Source of the DNA: Desulfobacula sp.
GTDB taxonomy: Bacteria; Desulfobacterota; Desulfobacteria; Desulfobacterales; Desulfobacteraceae
Reading direction: 5' to 3'
Length of the DNA stretch: 64,000 nt
NCBI GenBank assembly: GCA_023701135.1
Contig: JAMPXP010000014.1
Span: 1 to 64,000, forward strand
Part shown: piece after piece, positions 57,061 to 64,000 of the stretch
How positions within the stretch are numbered: the first letter of the stretch is position 1
Layout of the letters: each line of letters opens with the position of its first letter
Program-made: the position numbers and the translations under genes
Notes under the pieces: model-generated
The model's input: only the letters and a program-made list of their open reading frames with translations
The model's database searches: none
What the model was told of the DNA's origin: nothing

Positions 57061-57633
57061 ATGAGAGCCAAAGACGATATCAAACAGGAGGCCTTGTTTG
57101 AGGCCACGGTGAAACTGGTCAACGAGATCGGATTTGCCGCCAGTTCGGTTTCCAAGATCGCCGGGGAGGCCGGGATTTCTCCGGCCACCCTGTATATTTA
57201 TTATAAGAACAAGGAAGACCTCCTGGTGTCCACCTATGTGGAGATCAAGCGAAACATTGCCGGAGCCATTCATGAGGATTTTGACGAGACGCTCCCCATC
57301 CGGGACATTTTAAGGCGGGTCTGGTTCCGGATGTTTGATTATATTTCCCGGCACCCGGACTATTTCCAGTATACGGAGCAGTTCGCCCATTCGCCCTATC
57401 AGGCCCTGGTGGACAAGGGGGAAATCGAAGCCTTTTTTGCGCCCGTGATCCGGGTCCTGCGCCGGGGTATTGAGCAGAAGATCATCAAGAACGTGGATTT
57501 CCATATCCTGACGGCATTTATTTTCCACCCCATCCTGGCCATTTCAAATGCAAGGGTCTGCCTTGATTTTGAACTGACGGACAAGAATATTGAGGCGGCC
57601 TTTGCCATGGCCTGGGATGCCGTCCGGTTATAA
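57061..57633 (+). CDS. TetR family transcriptional regulator
   Basis: A 190-residue TetR repressor. The HTH region is ALFEATVKLVNEIGFAASSV...GISPATLYIYYKNKEDLL (about 10-52), followed by a ligand-binding domain with no recognised effector. ATG 57061 is fixed by the HTH, yet no Shine-Dalgarno precedes it. Genes downstream (MBL hydrolase, flavodoxin-ferredoxin, reductase) may be its targets. The likely operator is in its own promoter. Confidence 0.88.
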   Translation: MRAKDDIKQEALFEATVKLVNEIGFAASSVSKIAGEAGISPATLYIYYKNKEDLLVSTYVEIKRNIAGAIHEDFDETLPIRDILRRVWFRMFDYISRHPDYFQYTEQFAHSPYQALVDKGEIEAFFAPVIRVLRRGIEQKIIKNVDFHILTAFIFHPILAISNARVCLDFELTDKNIEAAFAMAWDAVRL

Positions 57634-57660
57634 AAACATTAAAAATGCAGATATGGATAA

Positions 57661-58692
57661 ATGAATATTCATTTTAAACGCAAAAAAAAACAGCCCAACT
57701 CCCCTCAGTTTCACGGCGGACGATTCAGAGGGAATCTGCCGGCCCTGACCATGGGGCCCCGGGACTGGCTCGCCTCGTCCCGGCGGTTTTTGTTTGAAAA
57801 AAACGGCCAGGTGCCGGCCGGGCCCCTGCCGGTGCAGCCGGCCGACCTTTCCTTTTTGAATGACAGGGCCAACCATGGGCTCAACAGCACCTGGCTGGGG
57901 CATTCGTCCCTCATGATCAATATGGAGGGCTGCCGGATTCTGACGGACCCGGTGTTTGAAAACAGGATCACGCCCATGGGGCCTGTCCGGTTCAACCGGG
58001 AATTCCCCCTTGATCCCGGGCAATTGAAAGACATTGACCTGGTCCTGATTTCCCATGACCATTACGACCATCTGAGCAGGGCCTCCATCCGGGTGCTGGA
58101 ACCGGTTACCCGGCTCTTCATCGTTCCCCTGGCCGTGGGCAAACGGCTGGCGGCCTGGGGGGTTCCGGAAAAGCGCATCATTGAGCTGGACTGGTGGGAA
58201 ACCCATGGCCTGGATTTCGGCCTGACCGTTACGGCTACGCCGGCCCGGCATTTTTCCGGCCGGGGGCTGGGGGACCGGAATTCTACCCTCTGGGCCTCCT
58301 ATGCCGTTGCCTCACCCCATTTCAGGATTTTTTTCAGCGGGGATTCCGGCTATTTCCCCGGATTCAGGGAGATCGGCGAGAGACTGGGCCCCTTTGACCT
58401 GACCTTTCTGGAATGCGGGGCCTATAACGAACTCTGGCCCTTTGTCCACATGTTTCCCGAAGAAACGGCCAGGGCCCATCTGGACCTGAAGGGCAGGGTG
58501 CTTCACCCCATTCACTGGGGAACCTTCAACCTGTCCCTGCATGCCTGGAATGAGCCCATGCAGCGCCTGGTCCGGGCTGCCGGGCAAGGCGGGATCCAGA
58601 CGGCCACGCCCATGGCCGGAGAGACCTTTGTCTATGGAACCGGAAGCCGGGGGAATCCCCGGTGGACCAGAGGAGAAAAAGAAAGAAAATGA
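57661..58692 (+). CDS. MBL-fold hydrolase (NAPE-PLD/UlaG-like)
   Basis: A 343-residue metallo-beta-lactamase-fold protein. It has TWLGHSSLMINMEGCRILTDP, the zinc motif SHDHYDHL, TPARHFSGRG, FFSGDSGYF and a late metal His (LHPIHWGTF). The layout resembles the NAPE-phospholipase D/UlaG-like group. The substrate is unknown; a membrane-lipid or phosphodiester target is possible. It follows the TetR gene by 27 bp and overlaps the flavodoxin fusion by 4 bp. Confidence 0.85.
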   Translation: MNIHFKRKKKQPNSPQFHGGRFRGNLPALTMGPRDWLASSRRFLFEKNGQVPAGPLPVQPADLSFLNDRANHGLNSTWLGHSSLMINMEGCRILTDPVFENRITPMGPVRFNREFPLDPGQLKDIDLVLISHDHYDHLSRASIRVLEPVTRLFIVPLAVGKRLAAWGVPEKRIIELDWWETHGLDFGLTVTATPARHFSGRGLGDRNSTLWASYAVASPHFRIFFSGDSGYFPGFREIGERLGPFDLTFLECGAYNELWPFVHMFPEETARAHLDLKGRVLHPIHWGTFNLSLHAWNEPMQRLVRAAGQGGIQTATPMAGETFVYGTGSRGNPRWTRGEKERK

Positions 58693-59648
58693 ATACCCGA
58701 CGGGATTTTTTAAAGCAGGGTTCCATGGCCATGGGGGCTTTTGCCATGCCGGCCCTGATCCCTTCCTGCCTTGCGGCCCCTGTCCGGGCCGCCGCGCCCA
58801 TGGCGCCCTATGTTGTCCAAAGGCCCCTGGTGCTCTGGTACAGCCAGACCGGCTACACAGAACGGAACGGCAAGCTTCTGCAAAAAACCTTTGAAGGCTT
58901 TGGCCTGAAGGCAACCGGCGCCGATATCCGGGACTTTGACCGGGCCGGGATCGGTGAATTTGATCTCATCGTGCTGGGGTCCCCGGTTTTTTATTATGAT
59001 ACACCCCGGTATGTCAAAGACTGGATACGGGCCTTGCCCGATTTGAAGGGCGTCCCGGTGGCGGCCTTTGTCACCTTTGGCGGACCCGAGGGCAACCAGC
59101 ACAATGCAGCCTGTTCCATCCTTGAAGGCCTGGCGGCAAAACAGGGCGCGCCCGTGGGCATGCAGGCCTTTATGAACATGAGTTCCTTTCCCCTGGCCTG
59201 GTCAAAGGACAAGGTCCATGAAAAAACCTGGATGAGCCGCCACCTGCCCGATGAAGGCACCTACAGGGCGGTCCGGGATTTTGCCGGGTTTCTGCTGGAT
59301 CAGGCGAAAGAGGGCCGGGCCCTGGAATTCTCAAAAAAAATCACCCTGCGGGAATGCTCGACCTGGCTGGGCCCGGTCTTCTGGACCAAATTGTTTGTGA
59401 AAGACCATTATATTGATGAAAAGCGTTGCATCGGCTGTGGGGCCTGTGTTGAAAAATGCCCGGCCGGGGCCATTGACCTGTCCCGTTTCAAGGTGGACAC
59501 GGAAGCCTGCGTGCTCTGCTTCGGGTGCATCAACAATTGCCCGGCCGGGGCCGTCCATATGGTCTACAACGGGGAACCGGTCATGGGGTACCATGATTTC
59601 ATGAAATTGAAGGGATTGAAAATTAACGAGCCCGGAGAAGGGGCATAA
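58689..59648 (+). CDS. Tat-exported flavodoxin-ferredoxin fusion
   Basis: A 319-residue protein. The N-terminus TRRDFLKQGSMAMGAFAMPA is a twin-arginine signal (RRDFL) for export in folded form. Residues about 45-190 form a flavodoxin-like FMN domain (VLWYSQTGYTERNGKLL); two [4Fe-4S] motifs follow (CIGCGACVEKCPAG and CVLCFGCINNCPAG). This is an EFR1-type electron-transfer protein. Export of such a redox carrier is unusual. ATG 58689 overlaps the MBL stop (ATGA). Confidence 0.8.
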   Translation: MNTRRDFLKQGSMAMGAFAMPALIPSCLAAPVRAAAPMAPYVVQRPLVLWYSQTGYTERNGKLLQKTFEGFGLKATGADIRDFDRAGIGEFDLIVLGSPVFYYDTPRYVKDWIRALPDLKGVPVAAFVTFGGPEGNQHNAACSILEGLAAKQGAPVGMQAFMNMSSFPLAWSKDKVHEKTWMSRHLPDEGTYRAVRDFAGFLLDQAKEGRALEFSKKITLRECSTWLGPVFWTKLFVKDHYIDEKRCIGCGACVEKCPAGAIDLSRFKVDTEACVLCFGCINNCPAGAVHMVYNGEPVMGYHDFMKLKGLKINEPGEGA

Positions 59649-59660
59649 AGGAGATGCGAG

Positions 59661-60245
59661 ATGTCTAAAAAAATAGTTTTTATCCAGGGAAGTCCGCGAA
59701 AAAAAGGAAATACCAGGGCCATGGCGGCCCTTGCCATGGCGGCGGCCAGGGAGAAGGGGGCGCAGGTGGCCGAGTTGGATGCCCTGGGTCTCGGGTTTAA
59801 GGAGGCCGGATGCCGGGCCTGCCAGAAATGCCAGGACTCGGAGCTGTATCAATGTGTGCTGGGCGATGAGGTGGCGGAAAAGGTGGCCGTCCTGCCGGAA
59901 TACGATACCCTTGTCCTGGCCACCCCCATTTACTGGTGGAGCTATCCGGCCCAGCTCAAGATTCTCATCGACCGCATGTACTGCCTGTCCAAATTTTCCG
60001 GCCCGGCCGGTCCCAGCTCGGCCCTCACGGGAAAGACCCTGGCCATCTTGGCCACGGGCGGGGGAGGGCTGGAGGACAATCTCAGCCTCCTGGAATCCCA
60101 GTGGCAACAGCCGGCCCTGATGCTGGGGACGAAATTTCTTTCCTGCCTTTTTCCCGATGTGTCACCTGAGCCCGGTTCTCTCCTGAAAGACCCGTCGGCC
60201 GTGGAAAAGGCCAAAGACTTCGGCAGGATACTGGCGGGTTCATAA
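59661..60245 (+). CDS. NAD(P)H-dependent flavin reductase/iron-sulfur flavoprotein-like protein
   Basis: A 194-residue flavodoxin-fold reductase. The FMN loop is QGSPRKKGNTRAMA; a cysteine cluster (CRACQKC...YQC) resembles that of iron-sulfur flavoproteins, but the last cysteine spacing is irregular, so a cluster is not certain. AAAGGAG precedes the ATG. It lies 12 bp after the flavodoxin-ferredoxin fusion, suggesting a shared electron-transfer role. Confidence 0.8.
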   Translation: MSKKIVFIQGSPRKKGNTRAMAALAMAAAREKGAQVAELDALGLGFKEAGCRACQKCQDSELYQCVLGDEVAEKVAVLPEYDTLVLATPIYWWSYPAQLKILIDRMYCLSKFSGPAGPSSALTGKTLAILATGGGGLEDNLSLLESQWQQPALMLGTKFLSCLFPDVSPEPGSLLKDPSAVEKAKDFGRILAGS

Positions 60246-60342
60246 ATCAGGAGGCCCCGGCTTTTCTGTCTTGTCCATCGGCGTAAAAGGGGGTAATATG
60301 CCGGGTGTTAACGGCAGTTACTTTTACGCGGAGGGGAGTATC

Positions 60343-62190
60343 GTGAAAAACATTATCCTGGGATTTGTTTTGCCGGCCATGGTCGTTGTGGGCCTTTTCT
60401 TTGCCTGGACTCAAGAAGGACGGGCCCAAGAAGGCTCCATTATCTCAACCTCCTTTTCCCTACGGGATACGCCCAAATACAAGGACGGGTTCACCCATTT
60501 TGACTATGTCAATCCCGGGGCCCCCAAGGGCGGGGCCATCACCCTTTCCGCCACGGGCACCTTTGACAGTTTCAACCGGTACGCCCAGAGGGGGGATGCA
60601 TCGGAAGGCAGCGAAGACCTCTATGACACCCTCATGACCGGGTCCGAGGATGAGATCGATGTGCTCTATCCCCTCATTGCGGAAAAGATAGAATATGCAA
60701 AGGATTTCAACTGGATCATTTTTTATATCCATCCCAAAGCCGTGTTCCAGGATAAAAAGCCCATTACGGCCGCCGATGTGGTGTTTACCTTCAACACCTT
60801 CATGGAAAAGGGGGTTCCCCAGTTTAAAAGCTATTATAAGGATGTGGCCAAGGTGGAGGCCCTGGACCAGCGCCGGGTGAAATTCACCTTAAAGATCCCC
60901 CGGCTGGATCTTTTGCATTCCCTGGCCGGGCTCAATATCCTGCCCCGCCATTACTGGGAAGGCCGGGATTTTTCCGAGCCCACGACAGAAGTGCCCCTGG
61001 GCAGTTCCGCCTTTACCATTGATGACTATAAAATGGGCCAGTATGTGGTGATCAAACGCCTGCCGGACTATTGGGCAAAGGATTTGCCGGTGAACAAGGG
61101 GCGGTATAATTTTGATTTTATCCGGTATGATTATTACAAGGACGAGGCCGTGACCCTGGAAGCCTTCAAGGCCGGGGAATTTGATTTCAGGTCGGAAAAT
61201 GTGGCCACCCAGTGGGCCACCCTGTATACGGGCGAGAATTTCGACAAAAAGAGGATCATCAAGGAAGAAATTCCCCATGAGGTTCCCCAGGGCATGCAGG
61301 CCCTGGTCTATAATACCGGCCGGGAGCTGTTCAGGGATATCCGGGTGAGGGAAGCCTTGACCTATGCCATGGATTTTGAATGGATGAACCAGCATCTGTT
61401 TTACAACCAGTATACCCGGACCCGCAGTTTTTTCCAGAACACGGAATATGAGGCCAAAGGTCTGCCGTCCAAGGAGGAAATCGCCTGCCTGGAGCCGGTG
61501 AAAGACAAGATCCCGCCCCGGGTCTACACCCATGAATACCAGCCCCCCGTCACCGACGGCACCGGAAATATCCGGCCCCAGTTGAGGGCGGCCCTGGCCC
61601 TGTTAAAGGAAGCGGGCTGGGAAATCGCCAATCAGAAAATGATCCACAAGGCCACGGGCAAACCCATGGAAATTGAACTCCTGCTTTACAGCCCCACCCT
61701 TGAGCGTGTGGCCATCCCCTTCCAGGACAATCTGAAAAAGCTGGGCATTGCCCTGAATATCCGCCGGGTGGACACCACCCAGTTCATCAACCGGCTGAGG
61801 GAACGGGATTTTGATATGATCACCGGCGGATACGCCGCCAATGCTTTTCCGTCCTCCAACCTGAAGATCACCTGGCATTCCGGGTACCTGGACTCCACCT
61901 ATAACACGGCCGGGGTCACGGACCCGGCCATTGACTACCTGGTGGAAAAGATTGACGGGCTTCAGACCGATAAGGCGGCCCTGCTGAACTATGGCCGGGC
62001 CCTGGACCGGGTCCTGCAATGGAATTTTTTCGTGGTGCCCCAATGGCATCTGAGCAAATTCCGGGTGGCTTACTGGAACCGGTTTTCTCGGCCCCAGGTC
62101 CGGCCCAAATATGCCGTGGGATTTCCCCATACCTGGTGGATGGACCCGGACAAGGACGCAGCCTTGCCCGCCCGCAACAGGGCCAAATAG
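60343..62190 (+). CDS. yejA: Oligopeptide-type ABC transporter substrate-binding protein (YejA-like)
   Basis: A 615-residue exported binding protein, SBP family 5. It has a signal peptide (KNIILGFVLPAMVVVGLFFA), the segment GFTHFDYVNPGAPKGGAITL typical of YejA/microcin C-type binding proteins, and DLYDTLMTGSEDE. It captures peptides for the permeases downstream. GTG 60343 is chosen for its strong GGAGGGGAG and because the signal peptide follows directly; the earlier ATG 60271 lacks these. Confidence 0.87.
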   Translation: MKNIILGFVLPAMVVVGLFFAWTQEGRAQEGSIISTSFSLRDTPKYKDGFTHFDYVNPGAPKGGAITLSATGTFDSFNRYAQRGDASEGSEDLYDTLMTGSEDEIDVLYPLIAEKIEYAKDFNWIIFYIHPKAVFQDKKPITAADVVFTFNTFMEKGVPQFKSYYKDVAKVEALDQRRVKFTLKIPRLDLLHSLAGLNILPRHYWEGRDFSEPTTEVPLGSSAFTIDDYKMGQYVVIKRLPDYWAKDLPVNKGRYNFDFIRYDYYKDEAVTLEAFKAGEFDFRSENVATQWATLYTGENFDKKRIIKEEIPHEVPQGMQALVYNTGRELFRDIRVREALTYAMDFEWMNQHLFYNQYTRTRSFFQNTEYEAKGLPSKEEIACLEPVKDKIPPRVYTHEYQPPVTDGTGNIRPQLRAALALLKEAGWEIANQKMIHKATGKPMEIELLLYSPTLERVAIPFQDNLKKLGIALNIRRVDTTQFINRLRERDFDMITGGYAANAFPSSNLKITWHSGYLDSTYNTAGVTDPAIDYLVEKIDGLQTDKAALLNYGRALDRVLQWNFFVVPQWHLSKFRVAYWNRFSRPQVRPKYAVGFPHTWWMDPDKDAALPARNRAK

Positions 62191-62199
62191 GAAAGCCCC

Positions 62200-63285
62200 A
62201 TGACGGCCTATATCCTGAGACGGCTCCTGCTGGTGATCCCCACCCTCTGGGCCATTGTCACCATTAATTTTTTCATCATCCAGGTGGCGCCGGGGGGCCC
62301 GGTGGACCAGTTCATCGCCCAGCTCCAGGGCCTGGACTCGGGGGTCATGGAACAGGTGTCCGGCGAAGGCAGGGCCGAGACGGCCAAAACCGAGATCAGG
62401 GAGAAAAGTACCTACCGGGGGGCCCAGGGCCTGGACCCGGAGGTGATCGCCGAGATCGAAAAGCGCTTCGGCTTTGATCAGCCCATCCATGTCCGGTATG
62501 TTAAAATGCTCCGGGATTTTATCCTGTTTGATTTCGGCGACAGCCTTTTCCGGGGCCGCTCCGTCATTGAACTCATTGTGGAACGGATTCCCGTGTCCGT
62601 TTCCCTGGGGCTCTGGAGTTCCATCATCATTCATCTGGTCTCCATTCCCCTGGGTATCCGAAAGGCCCTGACCCATTCTTCCCGGTTCGACATCTGGACC
62701 AGCACGGTCATCATTGTCTGTAACGCCATTCCCGTGTTTCTCTTTGCCATCCTTCTCATCATCCTCTTTGCCGGGGGCACCTATTTCAACTGGTTTCCCT
62801 TGCGGGGCCTGGTTTCCGTGAATTTCAGCGAGCTTTCCCTCATGGGGAAAATCCTGGATTATTTCTGGCATATGGCCCTTCCCACCCTGGCCCTGGTCAT
62901 CGGCGGGTTTGCCACCCTGACCTTTCTGACCAAGAATTCCTTCCTGGATGAAATCAGCAAGCAATACGTGGTCACGGCCAGGGCCAAGGGCCTCACGGAA
63001 AACCGCATCCTTTACGGCCATGTGTTCAGAAACGCCATGATCCTGGTCATTGCCAGCTTTCCCTCGGCCTTTATCGGGCTTTTTTTCACCGGGTCCATGC
63101 TCATTGAGGTGATCTTTTCCCTGGACGGCATGGGGCTTCTGGGCTTCCAGGCCACGCTCCAGCGGGATTTCCCCCTCATGTTTTCAACCCTCTATATTTT
63201 CACCCTCATGGGGCTGATCCTGTCCATCATCAGCGATATCACCTATACCATTGTGGACCCGAGGATTGATTTTGAAAAAAGGTAG
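62200..63285 (+). CDS. yejB: Peptide ABC transporter permease YejB
   Basis: A 361-residue permease. It begins [20 protein letters not shown], has the YejB-type extra periplasmic insert after [11 protein letters not shown], five further hydrophobic segments and the EAA-like loop [28 protein letters not shown] precedes the ATG. It pairs with YejE 6 bp downstream. Confidence 0.92.
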   Translation: MTAYILRRLLLVIPTLWAIVTINFFIIQVAPGGPVDQFIAQLQGLDSGVMEQVSGEGRAETAKTEIREKSTYRGAQGLDPEVIAEIEKRFGFDQPIHVRYVKMLRDFILFDFGDSLFRGRSVIELIVERIPVSVSLGLWSSIIIHLVSIPLGIRKALTHSSRFDIWTSTVIIVCNAIPVFLFAILLIILFAGGTYFNWFPLRGLVSVNFSELSLMGKILDYFWHMALPTLALVIGGFATLTFLTKNSFLDEISKQYVVTARAKGLTENRILYGHVFRNAMILVIASFPSAFIGLFFTGSMLIEVIFSLDGMGLLGFQATLQRDFPLMFSTLYIFTLMGLILSIISDITYTIVDPRIDFEKR

Positions 63286-63291
63286 GGGCCG

Positions 63292-64000
63292 ATGAAACGC
63301 ATCAACCAGGAGCGATGGAACCGGTTCAAGGCCAACCGCCGGGCCTATTATAGCCTCTATATCTTCGGGGTTCTTTTTTTTGTTACGCTTTTTTCCGAAC
63401 TCATTGCCAATGAAAAGCCCCTGCTGATTTATCATGACGGGGAATTTTTCTGCCCCCTGGTGAAAGATTATGCAGAGACGAGCTTCGGCGGTGAATTTGA
63501 AACCCCGGCCGATTACCGGGACCCCTATGTCATGGACCTGATCAAGGCAAAAGGCTGGATGATCCGGCCCCTTATCCCTTTTTCCTATCATACCATCAAT
63601 TATAACCTGGGCAGGCCTGCGCCATCGCCCCCCTCCCGGACCAATTGGCTGGGTACCGATGACCGGGGCCGGGACGTGCTGGCCCGACTGCTTTACGGGT
63701 TCAGGATTTCGGTTCTCTTCGGCCTCACCCTGACCCTGTTTTCCTCCGCCATCGGCATCACGGCCGGGGCAATCCAGGGCTATTACGGCGGAATCCCGGA
63801 CATCCTGGGCCAGCGCTTCATCGAGATCTGGTCCAGCCTTCCCACCCTGTTTCTCCTCATCATCCTGTCCTCCGTGGTCCAGCCCAATTTCTGGTGGCTC
63901 CTGGGCATTACCCTCCTTTTCGGGTGGATGTCTCTCGTGGGCGTGGTCAGGGCCGAATTTCTCCGGGGCCGGAATTTTGAATATGTGACGGCGGCCAAGG
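63292..64000 (+). CDS. yejE: Peptide ABC transporter permease YejE, 5' part
   Basis: An open reading frame running off the window end, 236 codons visible. It begins KRINQERWNRFKANRRAYYS, contains the NWLGTDDRGRDVLARLLYGF motif of DppC/YejE permeases and the start of the EAA loop (AEFLRGRNFEYVTAAK). It is the second membrane subunit of the YejABEF-type importer; the ATPase gene would follow beyond the window. Confidence 0.92.
   Translation, partial: MKRINQERWNRFKANRRAYYSLYIFGVLFFVTLFSELIANEKPLLIYHDGEFFCPLVKDYAETSFGGEFETPADYRDPYVMDLIKAKGWMIRPLIPFSYHTINYNLGRPAPSPPSRTNWLGTDDRGRDVLARLLYGFRISVLFGLTLTLFSSAIGITAGAIQGYYGGIPDILGQRFIEIWSSLPTLFLLIILSSVVQPNFWWLLGITLLFGWMSLVGVVRAEFLRGRNFEYVTAAK

Noticed and set aside
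61603-63021. 472-residue minus-strand ORF
   Set aside because: It is antisense to yejA and yejB, which have full family motifs; the composition (many Gly, Asp, Pro, His) is typical of an antisense shadow.

Overview
The window reads as a chromosome segment of an anaerobic, probably sulfate-reducing Desulfobacterota bacterium of the Desulfobacteraceae type. This is inferred from gene content, not from a marker-gene search. The supporting content is HdrB/HdrC-like iron-sulfur subunits, a tetraheme cytochrome beside a heme-binding chemoreceptor, a UbiD-type decarboxylase, paired acetyl-/propionyl-CoA synthetases with a Na+/solute symporter, a LUD protein, and a selenocysteine-encoding gene. There is no phage, CRISPR array or recognisable insertion sequence.

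Layout. 1-140: 3' end of a 5S rRNA and its terminator, closing an rrn operon. 0.2-5.7 kb: histidine phosphatase/MBL pair divergent from an arginase-family gene, which is coupled to a helicase-exonuclease fusion (MrfA+MrfB-like). 5.8-8.0 kb: tetraheme cytochrome plus heme-CXXCH chemoreceptor. 8.0-10.3 kb (minus): MurJ and a sirtuin. 10.4-19.5 kb (plus): small membrane protein, hybrid histidine kinase, M48 protease, UbiD-family decarboxylase, giant DUF748/AsmA-like protein and a zinc-ribbon membrane protein. 19.5-32.4 kb (minus): acs, prpE-like, symporter, a 28-residue membrane peptide, a membrane HAMP-PAS-DnaQ exonuclease, LemA, a cNMP/CBS/DUF294 nucleotidyltransferase-like protein, a small secreted protein and a receiver-kinase. 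I read this as an acetate/propionate uptake and activation locus with its own signalling module.

32.7-34.1 kb (plus): LUD protein followed by a DUF166 protein whose frame is interrupted by one TGA; a SECIS hairpin with an AGGUCU loop follows, so it is called a selenoprotein. 34.0-35.5 kb (minus): HdrC-HdrB. 35.6-39.7 kb (minus): MotA-MotB-PilZ-DinB-acylphosphatase-YdcF. 39.9-50.9 kb (plus): two SurA-like proteins, MgtE, RecO, a GHMP kinase, GlyQ/GlyS, a small protein, a nucleoside phosphorylase and LigA. 50.9-54.3 kb: SnoaL-like protein (minus); a plus-strand set starting with a 55-residue ORF, DUF3786, GNAT and an unknown protein behind an FNR/CRP-type site; HisC (minus); tRNA-Ser(CGA) (minus).

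54.5-57.0 kb is an atypical patch: an AT-rich membrane-protein gene, 455 bp without genes, and a crotonase with different arginine codon use, likely acquired. 57.0-64.0 kb (plus): a TetR regulator with a self-overlapping operator, an MBL hydrolase, a Tat-exported flavodoxin-ferredoxin fusion, an iron-sulfur flavoprotein-like reductase, then a YejA-YejB-YejE-type peptide ABC importer that runs off the window end.

The strongest points for a second look are the UGA-encoded selenocysteine in the DUF166 protein, the signalling module and 28-residue peptide inside the acetate locus (with a 13-bp hairpin separating them), the MrfA-MrfB fusion, the cytochrome/heme-chemoreceptor pair, and two FNR-like sites.
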